This document shows positions 25,869 through 34,532 of a stretch of DNA of 64,000 nt, piece by piece; the stretch's first letter is position 1; every line of letters begins with the position of its first letter. The DNA comes from Bacillus gobiensis (lineage in GTDB: Bacteria; Bacillota; Bacilli; Bacillales; Bacillaceae). Where the stretch lies: NCBI RefSeq assembly GCF_001278705.1, contig NZ_CP012600.1:2791917-2855916 (forward strand), given 5' to 3'. Below the pieces are notes generated by a model. It was not told the origin of the DNA, searched no databases, and worked only from the letters and a program-made list of their open reading frames with translations. Made by a program: the position numbers and the translations under genes.

Positions 25869-26816
25869 TTAATATCCTGAATTCCGGTCCACAATCCCTG
25901 CAAGCTCTTCCTCATTTATATATCTCTTTAGATTTTCAAGAAAAAAATGTCCGACCCTCGACGGAGTGCTTATTCCTGAAAGATGAGGCGTGACATAAAC
26001 ATTCGGCATTTCCCAAAGCGGACTTTCTTCTGAAAGCGGTTCATGCTCAAACACATCCAATACGGCGCCGCGCAGATGTCCTGACTTCAACACATCGATC
26101 AGATCATCTTCGGCCACCACTTGCCCTCTTCCGACATTGACTAGATAAGCGGAAGGCTTCATCGCTAAAAGAATATCTCGATTGACAACGTGATAAGTAT
26201 TTTCTGTAAAAGGAAGCACTAAAACAAGATAATCAAGCTCTTTGACAAACTCACGCCACTCATCCGGATGAAAATGCTTGTCAACAAACTGTGCTTGCTT
26301 ACCGCTAACGCTTAAACCGTGAATCTTCATATCAAAAGCGCGTGCTTTCCTGATCATTTCCCCGCCTATCGAACCTAAGCCGGCAATTCCAATCGTTTTT
26401 CCTGATAAAAGCTCTGGTTCAAACGGAGCCCATTTTTTCTCCTTTTGAGCCGATTGGATGGCTGTGATGCGTTGATTGAAATGGAGAAAATAACTAAACA
26501 CGTATTCGGCAATCGGCACGCCGAATTGATCGACAATCCGTGTAAGCTGTGATTGCTTTGAAACATGTGGTGAACTGACCAAATCATCAACACCTGCTCC
26601 CAGCGATTGAATCCATTTTATAGAGTCTGTTTCCGAAAGCAAATGCAAAGGAAACTTCCAGCATAGTAATATCTCTGTATCTGCTATGATCTCTTTTACT
26701 TCTGCCGGACTCGATGCAGAAAAAACATTGGTATACCCTTGTTTTCTGATCATATTCTCATAGTCTTTTGCTTGATTCGGGCTGTAAACGACAATTTTTG
26801 GCTGTCTTGTCTTCAT
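25869..26816 (-). CDS. D-2-hydroxyacid dehydrogenase
   Basis: A 315-residue NAD-dependent D-isomer 2-hydroxyacid dehydrogenase (GhrA-like, glyoxylate/hydroxypyruvate class). The nucleotide motif is GIAGLGSIGGEMIRKA. Catalytic residues are the Arg of VNVGRGQVVAEDDLI, the Glu of DVFEHEPLSEESPLW, and the His of VTPHLSG. ATG 26816 is eight bases after AAAGGGGGG; a GTG nine bases earlier overlaps it. Divergent from the haloacid-dehalogenase gene. Confidence 0.85.
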   Translation of the reverse strand: MKTRQPKIVVYSPNQAKDYENMIRKQGYTNVFSASSPAEVKEIIADTEILLCWKFPLHLLSETDSIKWIQSLGAGVDDLVSSPHVSKQSQLTRIVDQFGVPIAEYVFSYFLHFNQRITAIQSAQKEKKWAPFEPELLSGKTIGIAGLGSIGGEMIRKARAFDMKIHGLSVSGKQAQFVDKHFHPDEWREFVKELDYLVLVLPFTENTYHVVNRDILLAMKPSAYLVNVGRGQVVAEDDLIDVLKSGHLRGAVLDVFEHEPLSEESPLWEMPNVYVTPHLSGISTPSRVGHFFLENLKRYINEEELAGIVDRNSGY

Positions 26817-26929
26817 TTGCTGCACCCCCCTTTCTATGATACATATTAAATTATGATAAAACCATCTTGAATCTAGTAAAAATAATACTTGTACAGACCT
26901 TTAGAATATGAAAAAAGGGAGGAATGAAT

Positions 26930-27613
26930 ATGCCAGCGCCAAAAGCAATTACGTTTGATTGTTTCGGTACACTGATTGATTGGGAAAGTGAAGTTCAAAG
27001 GTGTTTTACAGATATTCTTGAAAAGCACAACGTTTTTGATGTCGATATTATCGCACTGCAACGACGGTGGGAAGCAATTCAATTCGAGTACATTCAAGAA
27101 CAGTACCGCCCCTATAAAGAAGTCCTGAAAAACACGCTGCAGATGACCTTTCAAGAGAATAATCTGCCATTTAACGAGGATGATGCTGCCCGATTTTCTG
27201 AATCAATGGGAACATGGCAGCTCTTCGAGGATACGAAAGACGCCTTGCTGGAATTAAAGAAATACACAAAAATCGCACTCATTACAAATACTGATGATGC
27301 GATTATCCAAGAAACTGTAAAACAACTCGGTGTTGAATTTGACGAAATCATCACCGCCGAGCAAGCGGGAGCCTATAAACCGAGTCATAAAGGATTTCAT
27401 CTTGCCCTCGAACGTTTAGGCCTGGAAAAATCAGAAATTCTTCATACCGGATTTGGCTTCAAATATGATGTTGTGCCAGCCACAGAACTAGGGATCGAGT
27501 CTTGCTGGGTAAACCGCTATGGCGAGGTCCGGCCGGCGGATGTCGAAGAAACATATCTGGTCGGCGACATGAAAACCTTTGCTTTACTGATCAAAGGGAT
27601 GGCAGCGGAGTAA
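26930..27613 (+). CDS. HAD hydrolase, haloacid dehalogenase type II-like
   Basis: A 227-residue HAD-superfamily hydrolase resembling L-2-haloacid dehalogenases and related phosphatases. The nucleophile Asp is in ITFDCFGTLIDWESE; ALITNTDDAII carries motif II; GAYKPSHKGFHLAL has the catalytic lysine; GFGFKYDVVPATELG is motif IV. The start is the second ATG, seven bases after GGGAGG. Whether it dehalogenates or dephosphorylates cannot be read. A terminator follows. Confidence 0.8.
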   Translation: MPAPKAITFDCFGTLIDWESEVQRCFTDILEKHNVFDVDIIALQRRWEAIQFEYIQEQYRPYKEVLKNTLQMTFQENNLPFNEDDAARFSESMGTWQLFEDTKDALLELKKYTKIALITNTDDAIIQETVKQLGVEFDEIITAEQAGAYKPSHKGFHLALERLGLEKSEILHTGFGFKYDVVPATELGIESCWVNRYGEVRPADVEETYLVGDMKTFALLIKGMAAE

Positions 27614-27621
27614 TGCAATTT

Positions 27622-27659
27622 TAAGAGGTTGACTCCTCACTGAGCCAACCTCTTTTTTC
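27622..27659 (+). terminator. Terminator after the HAD hydrolase
   Basis: AGAGGTTG and CAACCTCT pair around a short loop containing CTC and GAG, followed by six Ts. Confidence 0.75.
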
Positions 27660-27711
27660 TGCCCATCCTGGCAATATATCCGACCTTTAACGCGATTTAT
27701 CTTCCCTACAG

Positions 27712-28458
27712 CTAAATTTCCGATGAAGTATTCGAATCTAGCAGCTCTAGTTTCTTCAATTTTTTTCGGTAGATAAATGCAGATAAACTGATACTAATCT
27801 CATAAAGAAAGATAAGTGGTATTAAAACAAGAATGTCAGAAATGAAGTCTGGCGGTGTCAAGAAAACTGATGCGACTGCAATGAGAAAATAAGAAATTTT
27901 TCTCGTTTTCCTTAACGTATTCGGATTCAAAATTCCGATCGAGGTTAAAAAAAGAATCACAACCGGCAGTTCAAATAAAACGCCAAATGGGACAGTTAAG
28001 TTAAGCATAAAGCTAAAGTACTTTTCCGACGTGTAAAATGGCTGAAATTCATTTCCTGCCAACGTTTGCATAAAGGAAAGACAAGTGGGAAACACAAAGA
28101 AATAGCCAAATGAAATTCCGGAAATAAAAAGGAAAAACAAAGCAGGTATTAATACAAAGGTCGCCTTTTTTTCATGTTCTTTAAGAGCAGGTAAAACAAA
28201 CCGCCAAATATGAAAAGCAGCTACAGGAATCGTAAAAGCAATCGAGCTTACAGCTGATAGCTTAAAATATATCCATAAAACATCTCCAGGACCAAGTAAA
28301 GCAAGTTTAAATTCCAAGTCCTTAACCAGATAATTATAAATTTGCTCGACAAATAAAAAAGATAACGCAAGAAAACCTAAAAAGCAGCCAAGGACATAAA
28401 TCAGTCTTTTTCTTAATTCTGCCAAATGCTCGGTTAATTCAATTTCCTGATCATTCAT
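27712..28458 (-). CDS. tatC: Sec-independent (Tat) translocase subunit TatC
   Basis: A 248-residue polytopic protein with six helices, the receptor for twin-arginine signal peptides. It opens with the conserved ELTEHLAELRKRLIYVL, has FHIWRFVLPALKEHEKK, and the periplasmic and fifth-helix region PFGVLFELPVVI and FLTPPDFISD. ATG 28458 follows GAGG at eight bases; a GTG overlapping that site is rejected. It is the only tatC in the window and lies directly downstream of tatA, separated by a terminator-like hairpin. Confidence 0.95.
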   Translation of the reverse strand: MNDQEIELTEHLAELRKRLIYVLGCFLGFLALSFLFVEQIYNYLVKDLEFKLALLGPGDVLWIYFKLSAVSSIAFTIPVAAFHIWRFVLPALKEHEKKATFVLIPALFFLFISGISFGYFFVFPTCLSFMQTLAGNEFQPFYTSEKYFSFMLNLTVPFGVLFELPVVILFLTSIGILNPNTLRKTRKISYFLIAVASVFLTPPDFISDILVLIPLIFLYEISISLSAFIYRKKLKKLELLDSNTSSEI

Positions 28459-28483
28459 TTTTTTCACCTCATAAGAAACAAAA

Positions 28484-28504
28484 AGAGATTAGCATCTAAT
28501 CTCT
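28484..28504 (-). terminator. Hairpin between tatA and tatC
   Basis: AGAGATTAG and CTAATCTCT pair perfectly (9 bp) around a 3-base loop; on the minus strand TTTTTG follows. As TatA is needed in large excess over TatC, a leaky terminator here would lower tatC expression. Confidence 0.7.
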
Positions 28505-28519
28505 TCTTCTCGATTGACA

Positions 28520-28696
28520 TTAAGAATTTTTATCCTCTTTTTTCGAATCTGACGAGACTAAATCTTTGGTGGCATTCTTAAATTCTTTTAGAGTATTACC
28601 GAAAGCGCGTCCGATTTCCGGCAATTTTGACGGTCCAAAAATAATAAGCGCAATAACTAATATAAGAATCAGTCCAGGGATTCCAACATTTGGCAT
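28520..28696 (-). CDS. tatA: Twin-arginine translocase pore subunit TatA
   Basis: A 58-residue TatA: one N-terminal membrane helix ([20 protein letters not shown], with the conserved F-G-P-x-K-L-P hinge), then an amphipathic helix ([18 protein letters not shown]) and a charged tail. TatA oligomers form the transient pore for folded proteins. AAGGAG lies nine bases before ATG 28696. It is upstream of tatC and downstream of a lysin and a small Tat-signal protein on the same strand, so all four may form one unit. Confidence 0.93.
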   Translation of the reverse strand: MPNVGIPGLILILVIALIIFGPSKLPEIGRAFGNTLKEFKNATKDLVSSDSKKEDKNS

Positions 28697-28839
28697 ATCT
28701 AATCACTCCTTCTAAGCTTTTTTGCGTTAACTATTTCGTGAGTTCCAAGAAATTATAGCATACTAAGAATGGAATCACCTCAAACAATCGAATTATTTTT
28801 TTGACATACTTTGACTTTATATGCTTCATTTTTCACGTA

Positions 28840-30189
28840 TTATGCAAAAAGCCTTTGCCATGTACTAGGACCTGGATATCCATCAGCGTCACTGCCTGTC
28901 CATCCTTGCGCACGTTGAAAAGCCGCACATGCTTGACGGTCAGAGTCGCTCCATTTCGGACCTGCACCAACAGAATAATATTGTTGGTAGCCTTTTTTAA
29001 TTAACTGTTTCCCCATTGCTGTAACGTATTCATTGTTTGAACCGGGACCGAAGAAATGGCTGCCTGGAAATACAGACACGTTTGGCGAGCTGCCTACGAT
29101 ATCAAACAGCCGCTGCCAAGTAGACGGACCAGGATACCCATCAGCATCACTGCCTGTCCATCCTTGTGCCTCTTGAAACTCTTTGCAGTTCAGCCTGTCA
29201 GCTTCTCCCCATGTCGGACCAGGCCCAACGGAATAATGTCGGCCGAATCCGACTTTTACTAATTGTACGCCCAACGCAGTCACGTATTGATTCGAAGCAC
29301 CTGATTGAAAATATTGAGTCCCTGGAAATGCCGGCGGCCAGCTGGTATCATCTCCACTTCCGCCGCTGCCATAGTAGATAGAAGTAAGGCGTTCCCAAGT
29401 AGTAGGTCCGGGAATTCCGTCAGCACTACTGCCGCTCCACCCTTGAGCCCTTTGGAAAGCTGCACAGGCGCTGCGATCGCTTTCTGTAAAACGAGGTCCT
29501 GCTCCAACTTGATAGTAGCTGCCATAACCGGCTTTTATCAGCATCTTGCCTAACAGAGTGACATAGTTGTTGTTCGCTCCAATATAAAAATACCTTGATC
29601 CCGGGAAGCTAACTGGAACTTCCCCTCCCCCGCTGTTACCGTATGGAGGCGGAACAGGTTTAACTTTTGGCGGAGAAGTGGTGCCTTCATATTCTTCATA
29701 GTAAACCAGCGCAAATCCAACTATTTTCGAATCTGACAGATTGCGATATCGGCGAAACACACCTTGATAGTCTTCTCCTCTAGAGGGAAGGTACGTATTT
29801 CCTTCAATCGTTACCACTGTTTTCTCCTCTAGATTCAAGCGTTCTACGATACCAATATGAGAGTCACCGCTGAAAAAGATCAGACTGCCTGTTGCACGTA
29901 AAGGATTGTTTTGAATGACATCTAGAAAAGTTGACTTAGAAAAATATTCTCCATAATACTCATGAAACCATCGATGTTCCCGGACAGCTGCGCTATGCGC
30001 GAAAAGCGGCCGCCCTCCATTATAAACGCTTTTAATTCCTGATTGGGCAACACACCAGCTGACAAAAATTGCACACCATGGCTCATTATTTAGACCAAAC
30101 CAAGTTCCAAACTTCGTATTATTATTTGATCCTTCTACGTAACCAATTTGGGATGCAGCTGTACTGATCAAATCTACTCGAAGAGACAT
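28840..30189 (-). CDS. CHAP-type peptidoglycan hydrolase with three C-terminal wall-binding repeats
   Basis: A 449-residue modular lysin. Residues 1-165 form an amidase/endopeptidase of the CHAP/NlpC type with Cys39 (NEPWCAIFVSWC) and His111 (SGDSHIGIVE). A proline-rich linker (residues 172-183) leads to three repeats at about 195-268, 288-362 and 374-449. Each runs from FPG through the YVTLLGKMLIKAGYG-like core to AFQRAQGW and GPTTW. Such repeats are common in actinobacterial and actinophage lysins and unusual here. It has no signal peptide. The upstream neighbour is a Tat-signal protein and the downstream neighbours are tatA-tatC. Strong AAAGGAGG. Confidence 0.8.
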   Translation of the reverse strand: MSLRVDLISTAASQIGYVEGSNNNTKFGTWFGLNNEPWCAIFVSWCVAQSGIKSVYNGGRPLFAHSAAVREHRWFHEYYGEYFSKSTFLDVIQNNPLRATGSLIFFSGDSHIGIVERLNLEEKTVVTIEGNTYLPSRGEDYQGVFRRYRNLSDSKIVGFALVYYEEYEGTTSPPKVKPVPPPYGNSGGGEVPVSFPGSRYFYIGANNNYVTLLGKMLIKAGYGSYYQVGAGPRFTESDRSACAAFQRAQGWSGSSADGIPGPTTWERLTSIYYGSGGSGDDTSWPPAFPGTQYFQSGASNQYVTALGVQLVKVGFGRHYSVGPGPTWGEADRLNCKEFQEAQGWTGSDADGYPGPSTWQRLFDIVGSSPNVSVFPGSHFFGPGSNNEYVTAMGKQLIKKGYQQYYSVGAGPKWSDSDRQACAAFQRAQGWTGSDADGYPGPSTWQRLFA

Positions 30190-30210
30190 TTTTTAAACCT
30201 CCTTTGTGAT

Positions 30211-30471
30211 TTACATATTTCGTTTGTATATTTCTTCAACGTCAATTAGCAGAACATTCGGATCCTGCGGAAGCTCCTTCTCTATTTCTGAGACGGCATC
30301 TCCCCATGTTCCAGGATCGTTCGGCAATTCCGTCGGATCACTATCCGGCGGTGTTTGTGGATCGGTAATTTCTGCAAAGGCTTTAATCGGCAAGTTGACA
30401 GCGGCAACGGTTGCTATACCAGCTCCTAAATATCCTAAAAATTTACGTCTGCTTAACTTTTTTTCCGGCAT
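30211..30471 (-). CDS. Small Tat-signal protein
   Basis: An 86-residue protein with a twin-arginine signal (LSRRKFLGYLGAGIATVAAV, cleavage near AFAEI) and a short acidic mature part, rich in Asp and Pro, ending EEIYKRNM. I recognise no domain. AAGGAGG precedes the ATG. It is the first of four minus-strand genes (this, the lysin, tatA, tatC). Since the lysin lacks its own signal, this protein could be its Tat carrier or a wall-exposed partner; that is inference. Confidence 0.7.
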   Translation of the reverse strand: MPEKKLSRRKFLGYLGAGIATVAAVNLPIKAFAEITDPQTPPDSDPTELPNDPGTWGDAVSEIEKELPQDPNVLLIDVEEIYKRNM

Positions 30472-31078
30472 GAAAGTAAACCCTCCTTATTTCTGAAAAG
30501 TGTAAATAAACAGGAAATAAATTTTGCAACTTCAATATTCTCGCAATTTCTCCCTTATTTTAACTATATAAAATTAATATAAATATTAACATTTATATGG
30601 TCAATGCTCATTTTTAAAATGAACAATAAGCACTAAAAACAAAAACCGACCGCTTGCGGATACTTGAACTGTCCGTAAATATCGTGTACATTCACTAAAA
30701 TAGAGAGCTCTACAAAATCCTTTTATGAAACACCTTTTGCAATTAAAGTGGGAATTTTATTAGAAAGAGATTTAAGTACCAAAAACTGTGCAACTCCGCT
30801 TCGTGAAAAAGACCTTTTTGTTCTTACTTTTTGCAACTAAAGAAAGGTATATTGTATAGCTTCATCCGTGTTAAAATTTCTTTTTTATCACTTTTTCTAG
30901 AGAGTTTTAACTAATCTTCTATAAAATATCAATCAAAATACATAGGTTGTTACATAATGTTACAAAAACATTTCTATTATTGCGCCATGCCGAAATAAAT
31001 ATTGCGGTATTTTTTCGATCTTTACATTAATTAGTAATGATAATATATTAATTATAGAGATTTACTAGGGGGTCTTTT
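30472..31078. other. 607-bp AT-rich intergenic region upstream of rap 2
   Basis: No gene is supported on either strand. A CCGC-TT-GCGG palindrome lies at 30650-30659, and TTGCGG at 31002-31007 could be a half ComA box about 75 bp before the rap start. The short motif TTTTGCAA(T/C)TAAAG occurs twice, near 30735 and 30827. Rap genes are often ComA-controlled, but a full TTGCGG-N4-CCGCAA box is not seen. Confidence 0.35.
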
Positions 31079-32209
31079 GTGGGTCAAGTCATTTCTTCTT
31101 CAAAAGTCGGCATTAAAATTTATGAATGGTACAGGATGATCCGTCAATTTAGTGTGCCAGATGCGGAGATTTTAAAAACGGAAGTTGAGCAGGAAATAAG
31201 TGAATTGGAGAACGAACAAGAAGTATTGATGTACTATCAGCTTATGGCTTTCCGTCACCAGCTAATGTTAGATTACATAGAACCAACAAATAAGTACGGC
31301 GACCGGCCGACTACATTTGAGCTTTTAGAGAAAATAGAAACCTCACAGAAAAAACTATCAGGCATCCTCCAGTTTTATTCCTTCTTTTTCCGTGGTATGT
31401 ATGAATATGAAAAAAAAGAATATGTTGAAGCGATTGGATATTACTTAAAGGCAGAAAAACAGCTACCATTTGTAACTGATGAAATTGAGAAAGCTGAATT
31501 TCATTATAAAGTTGGAGAGTCTTTTTATATGATGAAACAAACGCATGTATCCATGCATCACATTTTACAAGCTTTAAAAATATTTGATAAAATCGAGCTT
31601 TATAAAATTCGTAAAATTCAGTGTTTGTTTATGATTGCAGGTAATTATGATGATCTAAAATATTTTGAAAAGTCTCGTCCCCATTTAAAAAATGCTTTAA
31701 AGCTTTCTCAAGAACTAGAAAATGACAAGCTAATCTGCTCAACTTTATATAATACTGCTAATAACTATTCAAGAGAAAGAGACTATGTAAAGGCTATTGA
31801 ATTTTTTAACAAAGCGGCTAAATTAAGTAGGTCACATAAACCGGATATTCATTCACGTATCTTGTTTGGCTTAAGTTGGGCATTTTTAAAAACCAGCGAA
31901 ATTGAGAAAGGAAAAACAATAATTCAAGAAGGATTGGAGGATTTAGAGCAAAATCCTGATTATCTACTTGAACTGTTATATGAATTTTTAAATTCCTTAT
32001 ATATTGAAACAGCTAAACCGGAGAAAATATATGAGATTTTTAGTACACTAGAAGAAAAGAAACTTTTCGCTTATATTGAAGAATGTGCATATAGTTCGGC
32101 AATTTTATTCGAAAGTCAAAATGATTACGAAAGCTCCACAAGATTTCTTCTCAAAATGGTAGAGGCACAAAGACAAATTCAAAGAGGAGAATGTATCTAT
32201 GATTACTAA
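31079..32209 (+). CDS. Rap response-regulator aspartate phosphatase 2
   Basis: A 376-residue Rap protein with the same layout as Rap 1: a three-helix N-terminal bundle (YEWYRMIRQFSVPDAEIL, YYQLMAFRHQLMLDYI), then TPR repeats to the end (RQIQRGECIYDY). GTG start seven bases after AGGGGG. Identity to Rap 1 is moderate by eye, so it is an older paralogue, not a recent copy. It overlaps its phr gene by 11 bp. Its A+T content is higher than that of Rap 1 and of most neighbours. Target unknown. Confidence 0.9.
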   Translation: MGQVISSSKVGIKIYEWYRMIRQFSVPDAEILKTEVEQEISELENEQEVLMYYQLMAFRHQLMLDYIEPTNKYGDRPTTFELLEKIETSQKKLSGILQFYSFFFRGMYEYEKKEYVEAIGYYLKAEKQLPFVTDEIEKAEFHYKVGESFYMMKQTHVSMHHILQALKIFDKIELYKIRKIQCLFMIAGNYDDLKYFEKSRPHLKNALKLSQELENDKLICSTLYNTANNYSRERDYVKAIEFFNKAAKLSRSHKPDIHSRILFGLSWAFLKTSEIEKGKTIIQEGLEDLEQNPDYLLELLYEFLNSLYIETAKPEKIYEIFSTLEEKKLFAYIEECAYSSAILFESQNDYESSTRFLLKMVEAQRQIQRGECIYDY

Positions 32210-32342
32210 AAAGAGAATTATAATACTCACTTTAGCTATTACAATAATCGTCGGTACCATTATCGCCTATTCGCACCAGTCTGAATTAGCAACAGACAGA
32301 AATATTGGTGCACTAGAAAAAAACAATTCTTATGCAGAATGA
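32199..32342 (+). CDS. Phr pre-peptide 2
   Basis: A 47-codon gene overlapping the end of rap 2, with AGAGGAG upstream. A basic start (MITKKRIIILTLAITIIVGT) and one export helix are followed by a tail containing ATDRNIGALEKN. TDRNIG closely resembles the PhrH signal TDRNTT, so this hexapeptide or DRNIG is the likely mature signal. The extension after it would be removed during maturation. Confidence 0.78.
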   Translation: MITKKRIIILTLAITIIVGTIIAYSHQSELATDRNIGALEKNNSYAE

Positions 32343-32349
32343 TTATTAA

Positions 32350-32387
32350 AATCCATTCACTTAATTTAGCTGTTAAGTGAATGGATT
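32350..32387 (+). terminator. Terminator after rap-phr 2
   Basis: AATCCATTCACTTAA and TTAAGTGAATGGATT form a perfect 15-bp stem around an 8-base loop. The following T-tract is short (ACTTTG). Confidence 0.7.
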
Positions 32388-32484
32388 ACTTTGTATTTCA
32401 ACCTTTATCTATCTACCAATTTCCCCTCCGAAAAAACCAATATTTATTTTTAAAGAAACAAAAATTCACACTCTTCCACACCCC

Positions 32485-33309
32485 TCACAACCGAACCGCT
32501 CGCCTTTCCCTTTCGACAAAATAAACCATTTCTTTAAAACCGATTTGCTTCAGCTTTTTCTTTACTTCGTCAAAGTCGTCGGCGATTCGCGTAGCGACAT
32601 GGGAGTCCGAACCGAATGTAATGTCGACTCCGTAGAAATTCGCTCGTTCCAAAAGCTCATCAGATGGATACCAGCCGCCGCAATATTTCATTTTTCCGGA
32701 TGTATTGACCTCGATTGCTACATTGTTCTCACCAATCACCTGCAGCGTTTCGTCCACCAAGTTGGTTGGAATAACAGAAAACTCTGGATAATAGCCTTTC
32801 ATAGCATCTATGTGTCCCAAAATTTGAAAGGATCCGCTCCGGGCAGAGGCCTGAATTAACCTGTAATACTCTTCCTTTGTTCTGATTTGTTCTTCTTCGT
32901 TTACGCCTTCCCAACGATCTTTTTGAAAAATATTGATTTCATTTACATAGTGGACAGATCCAATTACATAATCGAACGGATATTTTTCGATCTGCTCTGC
33001 ATAAAACTTGTGATGCTCAGGAAAAAAATCACTCTCCATTCCCAGCAGGACATGGATTTTGTCTCTGTACTTCTCCTTCAGCTCGAGAACCTCTTGAACG
33101 TAGCTTTGAAATTCACTGATTGGCATTGTAATTCCGGGAAAGAGATGGTCGTCTTCACTGTAGAAGTGCGGCGAATGATCAGAAATCCCAATATAATGAA
33201 GCCCTTTATCAATCGCCGATTCGATGTAATCAGAAATCGTTCCTTCTGCATGTCCACACCTATCATGATGAGTATGTAAATCGAACTTGACTTGCTCCTG
33301 TGGTGCCAT
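32485..33309 (-). CDS. hisJ: PHP-domain histidinol-phosphatase
   Basis: A 274-residue PHP-family phosphoesterase of the HisJ/HisK type, which removes phosphate from histidinol phosphate in histidine synthesis. Metal-ligand motifs are FDLHTHHDRCGHAEG at residues 9-23, YIGISDHSPHF, GMESDFFPEH, FDYVIGSVHYV, ILGHIDAM, IEVNTSG and ITFGSDSHV. AAGGAGG precedes the ATG. No other histidine gene is nearby, which is normal for this gene in Bacillus. The exact substrate is inferred from family. Confidence 0.8.
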   Translation of the reverse strand: MAPQEQVKFDLHTHHDRCGHAEGTISDYIESAIDKGLHYIGISDHSPHFYSEDDHLFPGITMPISEFQSYVQEVLELKEKYRDKIHVLLGMESDFFPEHHKFYAEQIEKYPFDYVIGSVHYVNEINIFQKDRWEGVNEEEQIRTKEEYYRLIQASARSGSFQILGHIDAMKGYYPEFSVIPTNLVDETLQVIGENNVAIEVNTSGKMKYCGGWYPSDELLERANFYGVDITFGSDSHVATRIADDFDEVKKKLKQIGFKEMVYFVERERRAVRL

Positions 33310-33441
33310 TTCAACTTTCCTCCTTGTGGATCTATATATATTAAGTATAAACTTTATTTAACTTTATGACGAAAAATTATTTCAAAATGATGTAAAAGAC
33401 CTCAATTGATACCTGTATAAGTGTGGCCTAAGTTAGAAAAA

Positions 33442-33918
33442 TTATAAGAAATGTTTAAGTCCTTGGATTATATCAATATCCGTAGAATCTATTTTCACAT
33501 AAGATGAATCATAAACTTGTGCGATCAGACCTCCTTTATTAAATAAAAACTCATCAAATTCATTAATATTCCGATATTCTTTCAGAAAATACTCTCTTGT
33601 CATTTTTTTATCTTTTATTCCAAAAATAAATAACTCTAATATATATTCGTTGTTAAAAATAGCTTTGTCTAATGGCTCAATTACAATAATTTTTTTAGAA
33701 AAAAATTTATTTAGCGGAATGAAATCCTGGTTTTTTTGTCTGTTCTTTTGATTCGTTATATAATAGATATACAGAGTATATTTAGTAGATAAATATAAAA
33801 ATACCTTCTTTATCGTTTTGCTAATAACATCGTACTCTCTTTTTTCCTTATTGTATTTATCGTTCGTGGAAATGATTAAAGAATATTTTTCTTGAATCGT
33901 ATAAAATTCATCAACCAA
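33442..33918 (-). CDS. Hypothetical protein in an immunity-like gene cluster
   Basis: A 158-residue lysine- and tyrosine-rich protein with no recognised domain, signal or membrane helix. Its end KIDSTDIDIIQGLKHFL suggests a mixed alpha/beta fold. The TTG start is supported by GGAGG seven bases upstream. It begins 17 bp after the stop of the frameshifted DUF695-like gene and is the last of three same-strand genes whose first is SMI1/KNR4-like. Unknown proteins in such series are often immunity factors; this is a context guess. Confidence 0.5.
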   Translation of the reverse strand: MVDEFYTIQEKYSLIISTNDKYNKEKREYDVISKTIKKVFLYLSTKYTLYIYYITNQKNRQKNQDFIPLNKFFSKKIIVIEPLDKAIFNNEYILELFIFGIKDKKMTREYFLKEYRNINEFDEFLFNKGGLIAQVYDSSYVKIDSTDIDIIQGLKHFL

Positions 33919-33935
33919 ATAACCACCTCCATTTT

Positions 33936-34528
33936 TTACAACGCATCAACCACAGCAGGTAATTCTTTAATAGGTACTGCACCTTGTTCCCCTTGATACG
34001 ATCTAAATTCGATTTCACCAATTTTTACGCCAACATCATACTCTCCGACGAGATTGTCGAGCAAAATAAAAGCCGCGTCTATGAAATCTTCATTCTCTTC
34101 TGTAAAACCTTTCATGTAAATGATCACATTAACAAGATTATTATGTTGATCGTTTTTATAAGTAAAAAACATATCATCAATGTTTAGTTCGATATCATTA
34201 AATTGAATTTCATCTTCATTTCCTCGTTGCCTGAAAGCGATAATATTAAAATTTTTTAATTCAGGGCAGCTTCCACTAACCGAATGACATCCGGAAAGGC
34301 TGCAACGATGCCATCAGCACTGATGATAAATTCTCTTTTTCCGCTATCAAGCTCTGCGCTAAATTCAAATACCAAATCAGGATTAATCTTTGATAATTGA
34401 GAGTGAAGCTTATTAAATAAGGATTCATAGCGGCTTTCCTTTAGCTGAAAATAATCCTCGGAATTCTTCTCAAACCAGTTCCAAAAATCTTTCTCACTAT
34501 AGCTTTTCTTGAATAAATTTTTTATCAT
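33936..34528 (-). pseudogene. DUF695-like protein, single-base frameshift
   Basis: Two frames join to one protein. The first, from ATG 34528 (GAAGGA upstream), gives FWNWFEKNSEDYFQLKESRY and FPDVIRLVEAA and stops at 34256. The second continues PELKNFNIIAFRQRGNEDEI and VNVIIYMKGFTEENEDFIDA to a stop at 33936. The joint is at the GGG at 34264-34266: one extra G/C would restore a single frame. The whole looks like the DUF695-type proteins found with SMI1-like immunity genes. It is either a fresh pseudogene or a base-calling error in a short homopolymer. Confidence 0.6.
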
Positions 34529-34532
34529 GTTT

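Noticed and set aside
30650..31007. ComA box upstream of rap 2
   Set aside because: Only a CCGC-TT-GCGG palindrome and a single TTGCGG half-site are seen; the full spaced box is absent.
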